A DNA stretch of 64,000 nucleotides, taken from assembly GCF_014649855.1 (NCBI RefSeq), contig NZ_BMTV01000003.1:62001-126000 (forward strand), read 5' to 3'. Position numbers and translations under genes: made by a program. The notes below the pieces were generated by a model. It was given only the letters and a program-made list of their open reading frames with translations, was not told the origin of the DNA and ran no database searches. This DNA comes from Streptomyces roseolus. Its GTDB lineage: Bacteria; Actinomycetota; Actinomycetes; Streptomycetales; Streptomycetaceae. Positions 33,078-42,738 of this stretch are shown here, piece by piece. The stretch's first letter is position 1. Each line of letters begins with the position of its first letter.

Positions 33078-34631
33078 TCAGGCCAGCAGCCCCGTCCTCG
33101 CCGCCCCCAGCACCCCCTCGATCCGGTCCCACGTCTCCGTGTCCCGGGGGAGCGCCTCCAGGGTGTCGCCCGTTCCGGTGCCCCAGGCGGTGGCGAGGGC
33201 GACGGGGTCCTCGCCGGTGGTCGTGGCGGCGGCGAGGGCGGCGGCGCCCAGGGCGACGAGTTCGGTGGCGGCGGGGAGGACGAGGGGGCGGCCGGAGAGT
33301 CGGCGGATGGTGTCGGTCCAGGTGCGGCCTCGGGCGCCGCCGCCGACGAGGCGGAGGGGGCGGGCGCGTACGGACGGGTCGGTGGGGTCGAGGCCGCAGG
33401 CGGTGAGGAGGCCGTCGAGGGCGCGCAGGACGGTGAAGGCGGCGCCTTCGTAGGCGGCGCCTAGGACGGCGCGGGGGTCGGTGGCGTGGCGCAGGCCGGT
33501 GACGAGGCCTGAGGCGGCGGGGAGGTCGGGGGTGCGTTCGCCGTCGAGGTACGGGAGGACGACGGTCTCGCCGCCGGGGAGGGCGTTCTCGCGGTCGAGG
33601 CCGAGGAGGGTGGCGAAGCGGTCGACGGCGAGCGTGCAGTTGAGGGTGCAGCCCAGGGGGAGGTGGGTGCCGTCGGTGGCGGCGAAGCCGGCGAGCGCGG
33701 GGTCGGCGGGGCGGGTGCGGGTGGCGGCGAAGACGGTGCCGGAGGTGCCGAGGCTGACGACGGGGTGGTCGAGGAGGCCGGCGGCGCCGAGGCCGAGGCC
33801 GACGGCGGCGGCCATGTTGTCGCCGGTGCCGGCCGCGACCGCCACCGTGCGGGGCAGGCCGAGGGCCTCGGCGGCCGCCGCCGTGAGGGTTCCCGCGCGG
33901 GCGGCACCGGTGGGGGCCACCGCGGGCAGGTGCGCGGGGGTGAGGCCGAGGAGGTCGAGGAGGTCGGGGGCGTAGGCCCCGTCGGCGGGGGCGTACCAGC
34001 AGGTGCCCGAGGCGTCGCCGGGGTCCGTCACGGCCTCGCCGGAGAGGCGTTCGGTGAGCAGGTCGTGCGGGAGGCGGACGGCGGTGGTGGCCTCGGCGTG
34101 GTGGGGTTCGTGCTCGCGCAGCCACTGCCACTTGGCCGCGGTCATCGAGGCGACCGGGACGGAGCCCGTGCGTTCCAGCCATGCCTTCGGGCCGCCCAGG
34201 GCGTCGGTGAGGGCCGCGGCCTGGGGGGCGGAGCGGGTGTCGTTCCAGAGGAGGGCGGGGCGCAGCGGGCGGCGGTCGGCGCCGAGGGCGACGAGGCCGT
34301 GCTGCTGTCCCGCCACGGCGATGGCGGTGACCTGCGCGGGGGTGGCGCCCGCCTCGCGTACGGCCGCGCGGACGGCGGTGACGAGGGCGGTCCACCACTC
34401 CTCGGGGTCGCTCTCGCGGGCGCCGTTCGTGCCGGTGACGGTGTGCGGGGCGCGGCCCAGGCCGAGCACGTCGCCGGTGGCGACATCGACGGCGACGGCC
34501 TTGGTGGACTGCGTGGAGCTGTCCACGCCGATCACGATCGGGCCGTTCGCGATCGGGCCGTTCGCGGCCGGACGGTTCGCGGCCGAGCCGTTCGCGGCCG
34601 AGCGGTTCACGGCGGAGCCGTTCGCGGGCAT
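33078..34631 (-). CDS. xylB: xylulokinase
   Basis: A 517-residue FGGY kinase, ATG 34631. Motifs: [19 protein letters not shown] (phosphate 1), [20 protein letters not shown] then [61 protein letters not shown] and [18 protein letters not shown] (FGGY signature region). It phosphorylates D-xylulose made by the divergent xylA. The N-terminus carries an extra 30 residues of Ala-Asn pentapeptide repeats (see 34531-34631), absent from the family. The stop is two bases from the GGGATCC array. Confidence 0.95.
   Translation of the reverse strand: MPANGSAVNRSAANGSAANRPAANGPIANGPIVIGVDSSTQSTKAVAVDVATGDVLGLGRAPHTVTGTNGARESDPEEWWTALVTAVRAAVREAGATPAQVTAIAVAGQQHGLVALGADRRPLRPALLWNDTRSAPQAAALTDALGGPKAWLERTGSVPVASMTAAKWQWLREHEPHHAEATTAVRLPHDLLTERLSGEAVTDPGDASGTCWYAPADGAYAPDLLDLLGLTPAHLPAVAPTGAARAGTLTAAAAEALGLPRTVAVAAGTGDNMAAAVGLGLGAAGLLDHPVVSLGTSGTVFAATRTRPADPALAGFAATDGTHLPLGCTLNCTLAVDRFATLLGLDRENALPGGETVVLPYLDGERTPDLPAASGLVTGLRHATDPRAVLGAAYEGAAFTVLRALDGLLTACGLDPTDPSVRARPLRLVGGGARGRTWTDTIRRLSGRPLVLPAATELVALGAAALAAATTTGEDPVALATAWGTGTGDTLEALPRDTETWDRIEGVLGAARTGLLA
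34531..34631. repeat. 15-bp tandem repeats at the 5' end of xylB
   Basis: Five to six units of 15 bp close to TTCGCGGCCGAGCCG (top strand) begin at 34531, 34546, 34561, 34576, 34591 and 34606. On the coding strand they encode pentapeptides of the form NG(S/P)(A/I)A / NR(S/P)AA between the start codon and the first kinase strand. Confidence 0.8.
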
Positions 34632-34766
34632 GCGCGTACCTCTTCTCTCATCTCTGTCGCCCTGTGGGGGGCTGGCGTGCCGGGGCACCCGTGGCGTATT
34701 AGTTATCTCAGAAAACAAATCCGGCCGCCAGCATCCGTCAGCAGCCCGCCAGAGAAGGATCCGCCC
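34632..34766. promoter_or_regulatory. divergent xylB-xylA promoter region
   Basis: A 135-bp spacer with an AT-rich core at about 34694-34726 (GTATTAGTTATCTCAG, then AAAACAAATCC), far below local GC content, and AGAAGGA as ribosome site of xylA. Both promoters must lie here. I cannot see a clear palindrome, so the regulator type remains open; a ROK (XylR-like) or LacI protein is usual. Confidence 0.55.
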
Positions 34767-35939
34767 ATGCCCGAGCGTTTCTCCCCCACCCCCGAGGACC
34801 GTTTCACCTTCGGCCTGTGGACCGTCGGCTGGCAGGGCCGCGATCCCTTCGGCGACGCCACCCGCCCGGCCCTGGACCCGGTCGAGTCGGTCGAGCGACT
34901 GGCCGGGCTCGGGGCGTACGGCGTCACCTTCCACGACGACGACCTGATCCCCTTCGGCGCGCCGGAGGCGGAGCGCGAGGCCGTCGTGAAGCGGTTCCGG
35001 GACGCCCTGGACCGCACCGGCCTCAAGGTCCCCATGGCGACCACCAACCTCTTCACCCACCCGGTCTTCAAGGACGGCGGCTTCACCGCCAACGACCGGG
35101 ACGTGCGCCGTTACGCGCTGCGCAAGACGATCCGGAACATCGACCTGGCCGTCGAGCTCGGCGCCACCACCTACGTCGCCTGGGGCGGGCGCGAGGGCGC
35201 CGAGTCGGGTGCGGCCAAGGACGTGCGGGTGGCCCTGGACCGGATGAAGGAGGCCTTCGACCTGCTCGGGCAGTACGTCACCGAGCAGGGCTACGACCTG
35301 CGGTTCGCGATCGAGCCCAAGCCGAACGAGCCCCGCGGCGACATCCTGCTGCCCACCATCGGCCACGCCCTCGCCTTCATCGAACGCCTGGAGCGGCCCG
35401 AACTCGTGGGCGTGAACCCGGAGACGGGCCACGAGCAGATGGCCGGGCTCAACTTCCCGCACGGCATCGCGCAGGCCCTGTGGGCGGGCAAGCTCTTCCA
35501 CATCGACCTCAACGGCCAGTCCGGCATCAAGTACGACCAGGACTTCCGCTTCGGCGCCGGCGACCTGCGGCAGGCGTTCTGGCTGGTCGACCTGCTCGAA
35601 TCCGCCGGCTACACCGGGCCGCGCCACTTCGACTTCAAGCCGGTGCGCACCGACGGCTCCGACGGCGTCTGGGAGTCGGCGAAGAACTGCATGCGCAACT
35701 ACCTGATCCTCAAGGAGAAGGCGGCCGCCTTCCGCGCCGACCCCGAGGTCCGGGAGGCGCTCGCCGCCTCCCGGCTGCCGGAGCTCGCCGCGCCGACCGC
35801 GCCCGAGGGCCTCGCGGAGCTGCTGGCCGACCCGACCGCGTACGAGACCTTCGACGTCGACGCGGCCGCGAGCCGCTCGATGGCCTTCGAGCGGCTCGAC
35901 CAGCTCGCCCTGGAGCACCTGCTCGGCGTACGGCGCTGA
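34767..35939 (+). CDS. xylA: xylose isomerase
   Basis: A 390-residue actinobacterial (class I) xylose isomerase, ATG 34767 after AGAAGGA. Landmarks: [19 protein letters not shown], the catalytic His in [41 protein letters not shown], metal ligands in [17 protein letters not shown] and [33 protein letters not shown], and FDFKPVRTD. It converts D-xylose to D-xylulose with two divalent metals; such enzymes from Streptomyces also isomerise glucose. Pairs with the divergent xylB. A LacI gene converges from downstream. Confidence 0.97.
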   Translation: MPERFSPTPEDRFTFGLWTVGWQGRDPFGDATRPALDPVESVERLAGLGAYGVTFHDDDLIPFGAPEAEREAVVKRFRDALDRTGLKVPMATTNLFTHPVFKDGGFTANDRDVRRYALRKTIRNIDLAVELGATTYVAWGGREGAESGAAKDVRVALDRMKEAFDLLGQYVTEQGYDLRFAIEPKPNEPRGDILLPTIGHALAFIERLERPELVGVNPETGHEQMAGLNFPHGIAQALWAGKLFHIDLNGQSGIKYDQDFRFGAGDLRQAFWLVDLLESAGYTGPRHFDFKPVRTDGSDGVWESAKNCMRNYLILKEKAAAFRADPEVREALAASRLPELAAPTAPEGLAELLADPTAYETFDVDAAASRSMAFERLDQLALEHLLGVRR

Positions 35940-35961
35940 GCCCGGCGCCCCTGGAGCGGCG

Positions 35962-37359
35962 TCAGCGGGTGGTAAGCGTGGAGCGGCGGACGACCAGCTC
36001 CGGCTGGAGCACCACCCGCTGGTGCCGGTGGTCCGCCGCCGCCTCGCCGGTCTCCTCCAGGAGCAGTTCGGCGGCCCGGGCCCCCAGGGTCAGGGCCGGC
36101 TGGCGCACGGAGGTGAGCGGGACGGTCGCGGCCGCCGCGAACTCGATGTCGTCGTAGCCGACGATCGCCATGTCCTCCGGGACCCGCACCCCGGCCGCGT
36201 ACAGCGCCTGGAGGACGCCGAGGGCCAGCAGGTCGTTGGCGCAGAAGACGGCGGTGGGGCGGTCGGCGAGGCCGAGGAGCCGGGAGCCGGCGTCGCGGCC
36301 CGAGGCCACGTCGAGCCGGTCCGCCGGAAGCTCCCGGAGCGCGCTCGCGGGCAGTCCGGCCTCGGCGAGGGCGAGCAGCGCGCCCTCGCGGCGGTCCCGC
36401 ACCTGCTGGAGGTGGGCGGGGCCGCTGACGTACGCGAAGGTGCGGTGGCCGGTGGCGACGAGGTGGCGGATCGCGAGCGAGCCGCCGACGACGTCGTCGA
36501 CGGAGACCGAGCAGCCGCCGCCGTCCCCGCCGACCCGGTCGACGAGGACGTACGGGATGCCGTGGCGGCGGAAGTCGCGGAGGTTGCCGCCACCGGCGTC
36601 GGCGGGGGTGACGAGGACGCCGCGGACCCGCTGTTCGGCGAAGAGGGAGAGGTAGTCGGCCTCGTCGCCGGGGTTCTGGTCGCTGTTGCAGACCATGACG
36701 CCGAGTCCGGCGGCGCGCGCGGTGCGTTCGGCGCCGCGCGCGATGTCGACGAAGAAGGGGTTGCCCATGTCGAGGACGAGCAGCGCCACGATCCGGCTGC
36801 GGCCCGCCCGGAGCTGGCGCGCGGACTCGCTGCGGACGTAGCCGAGCCGGTCGATGACCCGCCGGACGTGCTCCAGGGTGGACGGGGAGACCCGGTCCGG
36901 CTGGTTGATCACGTTGGACACGGTGCCGACGGAGACCCCGGCCTCCCGCGCCACGTCCTTGATCCCGACGGTCCGCCCGGCGGCCGGACCGCCGGGGGAG
37001 GAACTCCTGGGGGGACCGGCGGGGGCGGGGGCGGTGGAGACCTGACCGGCGGGCGTCGGCCCGCCCGGCGACTGGCCGGCGGAGTCGGCGGGTGCGGGAT
37101 CGGCGGCCGCCCGTTCGCCGGGCCCCGGGCCGGCGTGCGCCTGCCCGGTTGCCGTTTCCCGGGCGAGGGCCTCCCCCGCGGGCGACCGACCGGGCGCCGA
37201 CTCCCCCGCGGGCGACCGACCCGCAGCCGACTCCCCCGCAGGCGACCGACCGGCGGGCGTCTCCCCCGCGGGCGACCGACCGGCGGCCGTCTTCGCGCCT
37301 CCGGTCGTCCCGCCCCCGGTCCTCCCGGCGCCGCGCGCGGGGCCCGTCACCCGTTCCAC
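35962..37359 (-). CDS. LacI-family regulator with repeat-rich N-terminal extension, probable rhamnose repressor
   Basis: A 465-residue LacI protein from GTG 37359, placed seven bases after AGGTGG. Residues 1 to about 125 are low-complexity Pro/Ala/Gly sequence including four decapeptide repeats AGRSPAGE-(S/T/A)-x; then comes the helix-turn-helix (GIKDVAREAGVSVGTVSNVI), the hinge YVRSESARQLRAGRS, and the periplasmic-binding effector domain to the end. LacI proteins are normally about 340 residues, so the extension is odd, yet the ribosome site supports it. It lies downstream of rhaM on the same strand and faces the rhaI operon, so it most likely controls rhamnose genes through the boxes at 37782 and 37884. 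Confidence 0.87.
   Translation of the reverse strand: MERVTGPARGAGRTGGGTTGGAKTAAGRSPAGETPAGRSPAGESAAGRSPAGESAPGRSPAGEALARETATGQAHAGPGPGERAAADPAPADSAGQSPGGPTPAGQVSTAPAPAGPPRSSSPGGPAAGRTVGIKDVAREAGVSVGTVSNVINQPDRVSPSTLEHVRRVIDRLGYVRSESARQLRAGRSRIVALLVLDMGNPFFVDIARGAERTARAAGLGVMVCNSDQNPGDEADYLSLFAEQRVRGVLVTPADAGGGNLRDFRRHGIPYVLVDRVGGDGGGCSVSVDDVVGGSLAIRHLVATGHRTFAYVSGPAHLQQVRDRREGALLALAEAGLPASALRELPADRLDVASGRDAGSRLLGLADRPTAVFCANDLLALGVLQALYAAGVRVPEDMAIVGYDDIEFAAAATVPLTSVRQPALTLGARAAELLLEETGEAAADHRHQRVVLQPELVVRRSTLTTR
37171..37290. repeat. four exact-length 30-bp tandem repeats in the LacI gene
   Basis: Units at 37171, 37201, 37231 and 37261 each begin CTCCCCCGCGGGCGACCGAC (one has CGCAGG) and differ mainly in the last ten bases. 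They encode the decapeptide repeats in the N-terminal extension of the LacI regulator. The perfect 30-bp period keeps the frame open when copies are gained or lost. Confidence 0.9.
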
Positions 37360-37445
37360 CTGCGTGCCACCTGGTCGTCCGTCCTGCCCGTTCCGCCCCG
37401 TCCGCGCGGGGTCGCCGCCACCTGTCGCATCCTATGCGGCTCCGC

Positions 37446-37766
37446 TCACGCGAGGTGGAAGACCTCGGTCAGGGGGCGCATCGCCTCGTCCGGCCGCCGG
37501 CCGTCGAGTTCCTCGAAGAAGCCGCCCATCCCGGCCTGCCAGCGGGCGTTCACCTCGGTGGCCTCCATGGCGGTCTTCGCGCGCTCGAAGTCCTCGGTCT
37601 CCAGGTAGCCGACGAGCAGGCCGTCCTCACGGAGGAAGAGCGAGTAGTTGTGCCAGCCGGAGGCGGTGAGCGCCTCGCGCATCTCCTGCCAGACCTCGGC
37701 GTGGCGCGCCCGGTACTCCTCCGTCCGCTCGGCACGGACCTTCAGCAGGAAGCAGACCCTCTGCAC
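37446..37766 (-). CDS. rhaM: L-rhamnose mutarotase
   Basis: A 106-residue protein, ATG 37766. The small ferredoxin-like fold of RhaM/RhaU is evident: QRVCFLLKVRAERTEEYRAR, HAEVWQEMREALTASGWHNY, SLFLREDGLLVGYLETED and the end WQAGMGGFFEEL. Conserved His and Tyr residues (RARH, WHNYS) are the anomer-interconverting residues of the family. It converts alpha- to beta-L-rhamnose, supplying the isomerase with the right anomer. Divergent from rhaI; the LacI gene follows 86 bp downstream on the same strand. Confidence 0.93.
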   Translation of the reverse strand: MQRVCFLLKVRAERTEEYRARHAEVWQEMREALTASGWHNYSLFLREDGLLVGYLETEDFERAKTAMEATEVNARWQAGMGGFFEELDGRRPDEAMRPLTEVFHLA

Positions 37767-37781
37767 GACGGCTCCTCGACT

Positions 37782-37793
37782 TGAAATGTTTCA
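37782..37793. promoter_or_regulatory. LacI-type operator TGAAATGTTTCA
   Basis: A 12-bp perfect palindrome 15 bp ahead of the rhaM start. It resembles the site at 37884 (TGAATCGATTCA) with the shared frame TGAA-N4-TTCA, the pattern of LacI-family boxes. Confidence 0.65.
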
Positions 37794-37883
37794 GTTCCTC
37801 CGTGCACGGACGCTAGATCCCCGTCGCCACCGTGGTCAAGAACCTTGACGACACCTTGGGTGCAGGCTAGCTTCCCAGTCGAC

Positions 37884-37895
37884 TGAATCGATTCA
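37884..37895. promoter_or_regulatory. LacI-type operator TGAATCGATTCA
   Basis: A 12-bp perfect palindrome 30 bp ahead of the rhaI start codon, in the position of a repressor site over the promoter. Together with 37782-37793 it would let the adjacent LacI protein control both divergent rhamnose transcripts. Confidence 0.7.
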
Positions 37896-37925
37896 TTGAA
37901 CTCGACTGAACACACTGAGGTGGAC

Positions 37926-39092
37926 ATGCCCGACATCGCCGCCGTGAAGGCCGCCCTCGCCGCCCAGCGGATCGAGACCCCCTCCTGGGGCTACGGGAAC
38001 TCCGGCACCCGCTTCAAGGTGTTCGCGCAGCCCGGCGTGCCCCGGGACCCCTACGAGAAACTGGACGACGCCGCCGAGGTGCACGCCCGCACCGGCGTCG
38101 CGCCGAAGGTCTCCCTGCACATCCCGTGGGACCGGGTCGACGACTACGCCGCCCTCGCCGCGTACGCGAAGGAGCGCGGCCTGGAACTGGGCGCGATCAA
38201 CTCCAACACCTTCCAGGACGACGACTACCGCCTCGGCAGCGTCTGCCACCCCGACCCCAAGGTGCGCCGCAAGGCCGTCGGTCACCTCCTGGAGTGCGTC
38301 GACATCATGGACGCCACCGGGTCGACGGACCTGAAGCTGTGGTTCGCCGACGGCACCAACTACCCCGGCCAGGACGACGTCACCGCCCGTCAGGACCGGC
38401 TCGCCGAGTGCCTCGCCGAGGTGTACGCGCGGCTCGGCGACGACCAGCGGATCCTGCTCGAGTACAAGTTCTTCGAGCCCGCCTTCTACACCACCGACGT
38501 CCCGGACTGGGGCACCGCGTACGCCCACTGCATCGAGCTCGGCCCGAAGGCACAGGTCGTGGTCGACACCGGGCACCACGCACCGGGCACCAACATCGAG
38601 TTCATCGTCGCCTTCCTCCTGCGCGAGGGGAGGCTCGGCGGCTTCGACTTCAACTCCCGCTTCTACGCCGACGACGACCTCATGGTCGGCTCCTCCGACC
38701 CCTTCCAGCTCTTCCGGATCATGCACGAGGTCACGAAGAACGGCGGTCTCGACCCGGCCGCGAACGTGGCCTTCATGCTCGACCAGTGCCACAACATCGA
38801 GGCGAAGGTCCCGGCCGTCATCCGCTCCGTGATGAACGTCCAGGAAGCCACCGCCAAGGCCCTCCTCGTCGACGCCGACGCGCTCACCGCCGCCCAGCGT
38901 GAGGGCGACGTCCTCGCCGCCAACGCCGTCCTGATGGACGCCTACGCCACCGACGTGCGCCCCCTCCTCCGCGAACTCCGCGAGGAGCAGGGCCTCGGCC
39001 CCGACCCGGTGGTCGCCACCCTCCGCTCCGGACGCCTGGAGCGCGTCGCCTCCGAGCGCGTCGGCGGCGCCCAGGCCGGCTGGGGCGCGTAA
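37926..39092 (+). CDS. rhaI: L-rhamnose isomerase, RhaI type
   Basis: A 388-residue TIM-barrel isomerase of the xylose-isomerase-like superfamily, ATG 37926 with GAGG ahead. Landmarks: KVSLHIPWDRVDDYA, GAINSNTFQDDDYRLGSVCH, LKLWFADGTNYPGQDD, metal ligands in LLEYKFFEPAFYTTD, VVVDTGHHAPGTNIEF and GGFDFNSRFYADDDLMVGS. This is the Pseudomonas stutzeri-like RhaI, not the Escherichia coli RhaA. It makes L-rhamnulose and heads the operon rhaI-rhaEW-rhaB-lutABC. Confidence 0.95.
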   Translation: MPDIAAVKAALAAQRIETPSWGYGNSGTRFKVFAQPGVPRDPYEKLDDAAEVHARTGVAPKVSLHIPWDRVDDYAALAAYAKERGLELGAINSNTFQDDDYRLGSVCHPDPKVRRKAVGHLLECVDIMDATGSTDLKLWFADGTNYPGQDDVTARQDRLAECLAEVYARLGDDQRILLEYKFFEPAFYTTDVPDWGTAYAHCIELGPKAQVVVDTGHHAPGTNIEFIVAFLLREGRLGGFDFNSRFYADDDLMVGSSDPFQLFRIMHEVTKNGGLDPAANVAFMLDQCHNIEAKVPAVIRSVMNVQEATAKALLVDADALTAAQREGDVLAANAVLMDAYATDVRPLLRELREEQGLGPDPVVATLRSGRLERVASERVGGAQAGWGA

Positions 39093-39145
39093 CCCCTCCT
39101 CCCCCTCACCCACCCCCTTCCAGGACTTCAGGAAAGAAGACCGCC

Positions 39146-41191
39146 ATGACTCCCGGCACCCACCCCGAGGTCGCCGCCCTCCTCGCCCGCGCCCACCGTC
39201 TCGGCGCCGACCCGACCGTCACCAACTACGCGGGCGGCAACGCCTCCGCGAAGGGCTCCGCGCCCGACCCGGTCACCGGCGGGGACGTGGAGCTGATGTG
39301 GGTGAAGGGCTCCGGGGGCGACCTCGGCACCCTCACCGAGGACGGACTCGCCGTCCTCCGGCTCGACCGGCTCCGCGCCCTCGCCTCCGTCTACCCGGGG
39401 GTGGAGCGCGAGGACGAGATGGTCGCCGCCTTCGACCACTGCCTGTACGGGAAGGGCGGCGCCGCCCCCTCCATCGACACCGCCATGCACGGCCTGGTCG
39501 ACGCGCCCCACGTCGACCACCTGCACCCGGACGCGGGCATCGCGCTGGCCTGCGCCGCCGACGGGGAGAAGCTGACCGCCGAGTGCTACGGCGGGAAGGT
39601 GGCCTGGGTGCCGTGGCGCCGGCCCGGATTCCAGCTCGGCCTGGACATCGCGGCCGTCAGGGAAGCCCACCCGGAGGCCATCGGGGTGGTCCTCGGCGGG
39701 CACGGCATCACCGCCTGGGGCGCCACCTCCGAGGAGTGCGAGCGCAACGCGCTGCACATCGTCCGCACCGCCGAGGCCTTCCTCGCCGAGCGCGGACGCC
39801 CCGAGCCCTTCGGGCCGGTCGTCGACGGGTACGAGCCGCTGCCGGAGAGGCTGCGCCGGGAACGGGCCGCCGCGCTCGCCCCGTACGTCCGCGCGCTCGC
39901 CTCCCAGGACCGGCCGCAGGTCGGCCACTTCACCGACTCCGGGACCGTCCTCGACTTCGTGTCCCGCTCCGCGCACCCGCGCCTGGTCGCCCTGGGCACC
40001 TCCTGTCCCGACCACTTCCTGCGCACCAAGGTGCGGCCGCTCGTCCTCGACCTGCCGCCCACCGCCCCCCTCGACGAGACGGTGGCCAGGCTGCGGGAGC
40101 TGCACGCCGCCTACCGCGAGGAGTACGCCGCCTACTACCACCGGCACGCGCTGCCGGACTCGCCGCCGATGCGGGGCGCCGACCCGGCGATCGTGCTCGT
40201 GCCCGGGGTCGGGATGTTCTCCTTCGGCAAGGACAAGCAGACGGCCCGCGTGGCGGGCGAGTTCTACGTCAACGCGATCAACGTCATGCGCGGCGCGGAG
40301 GCGGTGTCGGCGTACTCCCCGATCGAGGAGGCGGAGAAGTTCCGCATCGAGTACTGGGAGCTGGAGGAGGCGAAGCTGCGGCGGATGCCGAGGCCGAAGC
40401 CGCTGGCGACCCGGGTGGCGCTGGTGACCGGAGCGGGCAGCGGCATCGGGCGGGCGATCGCGGCGCGGCTCGCCGCGGAGGGCGCGTGCGTGGTCGTGGC
40501 GGACGTGAACGCCGGGAGCGCGGCGGAGGTCGCGGCCGAACTCGGCGGTCCGGACCGGGCGGTGGCCGTGACGGTGGACGTGACGGACGAGGCGGCGATC
40601 GAAGCCGCCTTCCGGGAGGCGCTGCTGGCGTTCGGCGGGATCGACCTGGTGGTCAACAACGCCGGGATCTCGATCTCCAAGCCGCTCCTGGAGACCACGG
40701 CCGAGGACTGGGACCTCCAGCACGCCATCATGGCCCGGGGCTCCTTCCTGGTCTCCCGCGAGGCGGCCCGGGTGATGACCGCCCAGGGCCTGGGCGGCGA
40801 CATCGTGTACATCGCGTCGAAGAACGCGGTCTTCGCCGGCCCGAACAACATCGCCTACTCGGCGACCAAGGCCGACCAGGCCCACCAGGTCCGGCTGCTC
40901 GCCGCCGAACTGGGCGAGCACGGGATCCGCGTGAACGGCGTGAACCCGGACGGGGTGGTGCGCGGTTCCGGAATCTTCGCCGGCGGCTGGGGGGCGCGGC
41001 GGGCGGCGACGTACGGCGTCGAGGAGGAGAAGCTGGGCGAGTTCTACGCGCAGCGGACGCTGCTGAAGCGGGAGGTGCTGCCGGAGCACGTGGCGAACGC
41101 CGTCTTCGCGCTCACCGGCGGGGACCTCACCCACACCACCGGTCTCCACGTGCCCGTCGACGCGGGTGTCGCCGCGGCCTTCCTGCGATGA
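39146..41191 (+). CDS. rhaEW: bifunctional rhamnulose-1-phosphate aldolase / lactaldehyde dehydrogenase
   Basis: A 681-residue fusion, ATG 39146. Residues 1 to about 400 are a class II aldolase: TNYAGGNASAKG, WVKGSGGDLGTL, the metal-binding VDHLHPDAGIALAC and VLGGHGITAWG. Residues about 422-681 are a short-chain dehydrogenase: VTGAGSGIGRAIAARL (427-442), VNNAGISIS, and the catalytic Y571-x3-K575 in AYSATKADQ. In the RhaEW enzymes described in comparative studies of rhamnose catabolism, the aldolase splits L-rhamnulose-1-phosphate to DHAP and L-lactaldehyde, and the SDR part oxidises lactaldehyde to L-lactate. The stop overlaps the rhaB start. Confidence 0.93.
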   Translation: MTPGTHPEVAALLARAHRLGADPTVTNYAGGNASAKGSAPDPVTGGDVELMWVKGSGGDLGTLTEDGLAVLRLDRLRALASVYPGVEREDEMVAAFDHCLYGKGGAAPSIDTAMHGLVDAPHVDHLHPDAGIALACAADGEKLTAECYGGKVAWVPWRRPGFQLGLDIAAVREAHPEAIGVVLGGHGITAWGATSEECERNALHIVRTAEAFLAERGRPEPFGPVVDGYEPLPERLRRERAAALAPYVRALASQDRPQVGHFTDSGTVLDFVSRSAHPRLVALGTSCPDHFLRTKVRPLVLDLPPTAPLDETVARLRELHAAYREEYAAYYHRHALPDSPPMRGADPAIVLVPGVGMFSFGKDKQTARVAGEFYVNAINVMRGAEAVSAYSPIEEAEKFRIEYWELEEAKLRRMPRPKPLATRVALVTGAGSGIGRAIAARLAAEGACVVVADVNAGSAAEVAAELGGPDRAVAVTVDVTDEAAIEAAFREALLAFGGIDLVVNNAGISISKPLLETTAEDWDLQHAIMARGSFLVSREAARVMTAQGLGGDIVYIASKNAVFAGPNNIAYSATKADQAHQVRLLAAELGEHGIRVNGVNPDGVVRGSGIFAGGWGARRAATYGVEEEKLGEFYAQRTLLKREVLPEHVANAVFALTGGDLTHTTGLHVPVDAGVAAAFLR

Positions 41192-42738
41192 ACGGAATTC
41201 CCGCGACGGGCGGACTCCCCGCGAGGAGCCGCGGCCTTCCCCCGGCGGGCGGGCGCACCGGGACCTTCGCGGCGGCCGATCTGGGGGCCACCAGCGGACG
41301 GGTCATGGTCGGCCGGGTCGGGCCCGGCGTCCTGGAACTGGCCGAGGCGCACCGCTTCCCCAACGTGCCGGTCCGGCTGCCGGACGGGCTGCGCTGGGAC
41401 GCGCTCGGCCTGTTCCAGGGGATCCTGGACGGGCTGCGGACGGCGGCCCGTCCGGGCCCGGTGGACTCCGTCGGGGTGGACGCCTGGGCGGTCGACCACG
41501 GGCTGCTCGACGCCGACGGGGCGCTGCTCGGCGCCCCGTTCCACTACCGGGACGCGCGGACCGACGGGGTCGCGGAAGGGGTGTGGGAGCGGGTCGGCGG
41601 CGCGGCGGCGCTGTACCGCACGACCGGGCTCCAGCACCTGCCGTTCAACACGGTCTTCCAGCTGGCCGCTGCCGCCGGTTCCGCCCAACTCGCCTCGGCA
41701 CGGACCCTGTTGCTCATGCCGGACCTGTTCACGTACTGGCTGACGGGGACGGTCGGGGCGGAGGAGACGAACGCGTCGACGACCGGGCTGTTCGACGTCC
41801 GGACGGGCACGTGGGCCGGGGGGCTGCTCGACGCGGTCGGCATCGGTCCGGCGTTGCTGCCGCCGCTGCGGGCGCCCGGCGATCCGGCGGGGACGCTGCT
41901 TCCGTACGTGACGGAGTACACCGGACTGCCGGCGGGCACGCCGGTGACGGCGGTCGCCTCGCACGACACGGCGTCGGCGGTGGTGGCCGTTCCCGCCACC
42001 GGGACCGAAGGCGGCGCCGTCGCGTTCGTGTCGTGCGGCACGTGGTCGCTCGCCGGGCTCGAACTGCCGGGCCCCGTGCTGACGGAGGAGGCCCGGGCGG
42101 CGAACTTCACCAACGAGCGGGGCGTCGACGGCACGGTGCGGTTCCTGCGGAACGTGATGGGGCTGTGGCTGTGGGAGGAGTGCCGCAGGACCTGGGAGGG
42201 GCGGGGGCAGGTGGTGGACCTGCCGGCGCTGCTCGAACGGGCCGCTCGGGAGCGGCCGTTCCGGTCGCTGGTCGATCCGGACGCGCCGGAGTTCCTGGCC
42301 CCCGGGAACATGCCGGGGCGGATCGCGGCGTACTGCCGGCGCACCGGTCAGCCGGTGCCGGAGGCCCCGGCGGCGGTGCTGCGCTGCGTCCTGGAGTCGC
42401 TGGCCGCGGCGCACCGGCGCACCCTGCGGGAGGCCGCCGAGCTGTCCGGGCGGGAGCTCCGCGGGATCCACCTGGTGGGCGGCGGGGCACGGAACCCGCT
42501 GCTGTGCCAGTGGACGGCGGACGCGACGGGCCTGCCGGTGACGGCGGGTCCGGTGGAGGCCACGGCGCTGGGGAACGTGCTGGTGCAGGCGCGGGCCGCG
42601 GGGCTCGTGGGCGACCTGGCCGCCGTGCGTCGCCTGGTCGCCGGGACCCAGCCCCTGCGACACTACGAACCGCAGGGCGACGGTTCCGCCTGGGACCGGG
42701 CCGCCGCACGATTCGAACCGTCCCCGAGGAACTGCTGA
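41188..42738 (+). CDS. rhaB: rhamnulokinase
   Basis: A 516-residue FGGY kinase, ATG 41188 overlapping the previous stop (ATGA). Rhamnulokinase features: AADLGATSGRVMVGRVGPG, HRFPNVPVRLPDGLRWD, VGVDAWAVDHGLLD, LLLMPDLFTYWLTG, ASHDTASAVVAVP, SCGTWSLAGLE, FTNERGVDGTVRFLRNVMGL and HLVGGGARNPLLCQ. It phosphorylates L-rhamnulose at C1. The first 25 residues (GGLPARSRGLPPAGGRTG) are an unconserved extension. In the operon it follows rhaEW, i.e. pathway order is not kept. Its stop overlaps the start of lutA by one base. Confidence 0.94.
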   Translation: MNGIPATGGLPARSRGLPPAGGRTGTFAAADLGATSGRVMVGRVGPGVLELAEAHRFPNVPVRLPDGLRWDALGLFQGILDGLRTAARPGPVDSVGVDAWAVDHGLLDADGALLGAPFHYRDARTDGVAEGVWERVGGAAALYRTTGLQHLPFNTVFQLAAAAGSAQLASARTLLLMPDLFTYWLTGTVGAEETNASTTGLFDVRTGTWAGGLLDAVGIGPALLPPLRAPGDPAGTLLPYVTEYTGLPAGTPVTAVASHDTASAVVAVPATGTEGGAVAFVSCGTWSLAGLELPGPVLTEEARAANFTNERGVDGTVRFLRNVMGLWLWEECRRTWEGRGQVVDLPALLERAARERPFRSLVDPDAPEFLAPGNMPGRIAAYCRRTGQPVPEAPAAVLRCVLESLAAAHRRTLREAAELSGRELRGIHLVGGGARNPLLCQWTADATGLPVTAGPVEATALGNVLVQARAAGLVGDLAAVRRLVAGTQPLRHYEPQGDGSAWDRAAARFEPSPRNC

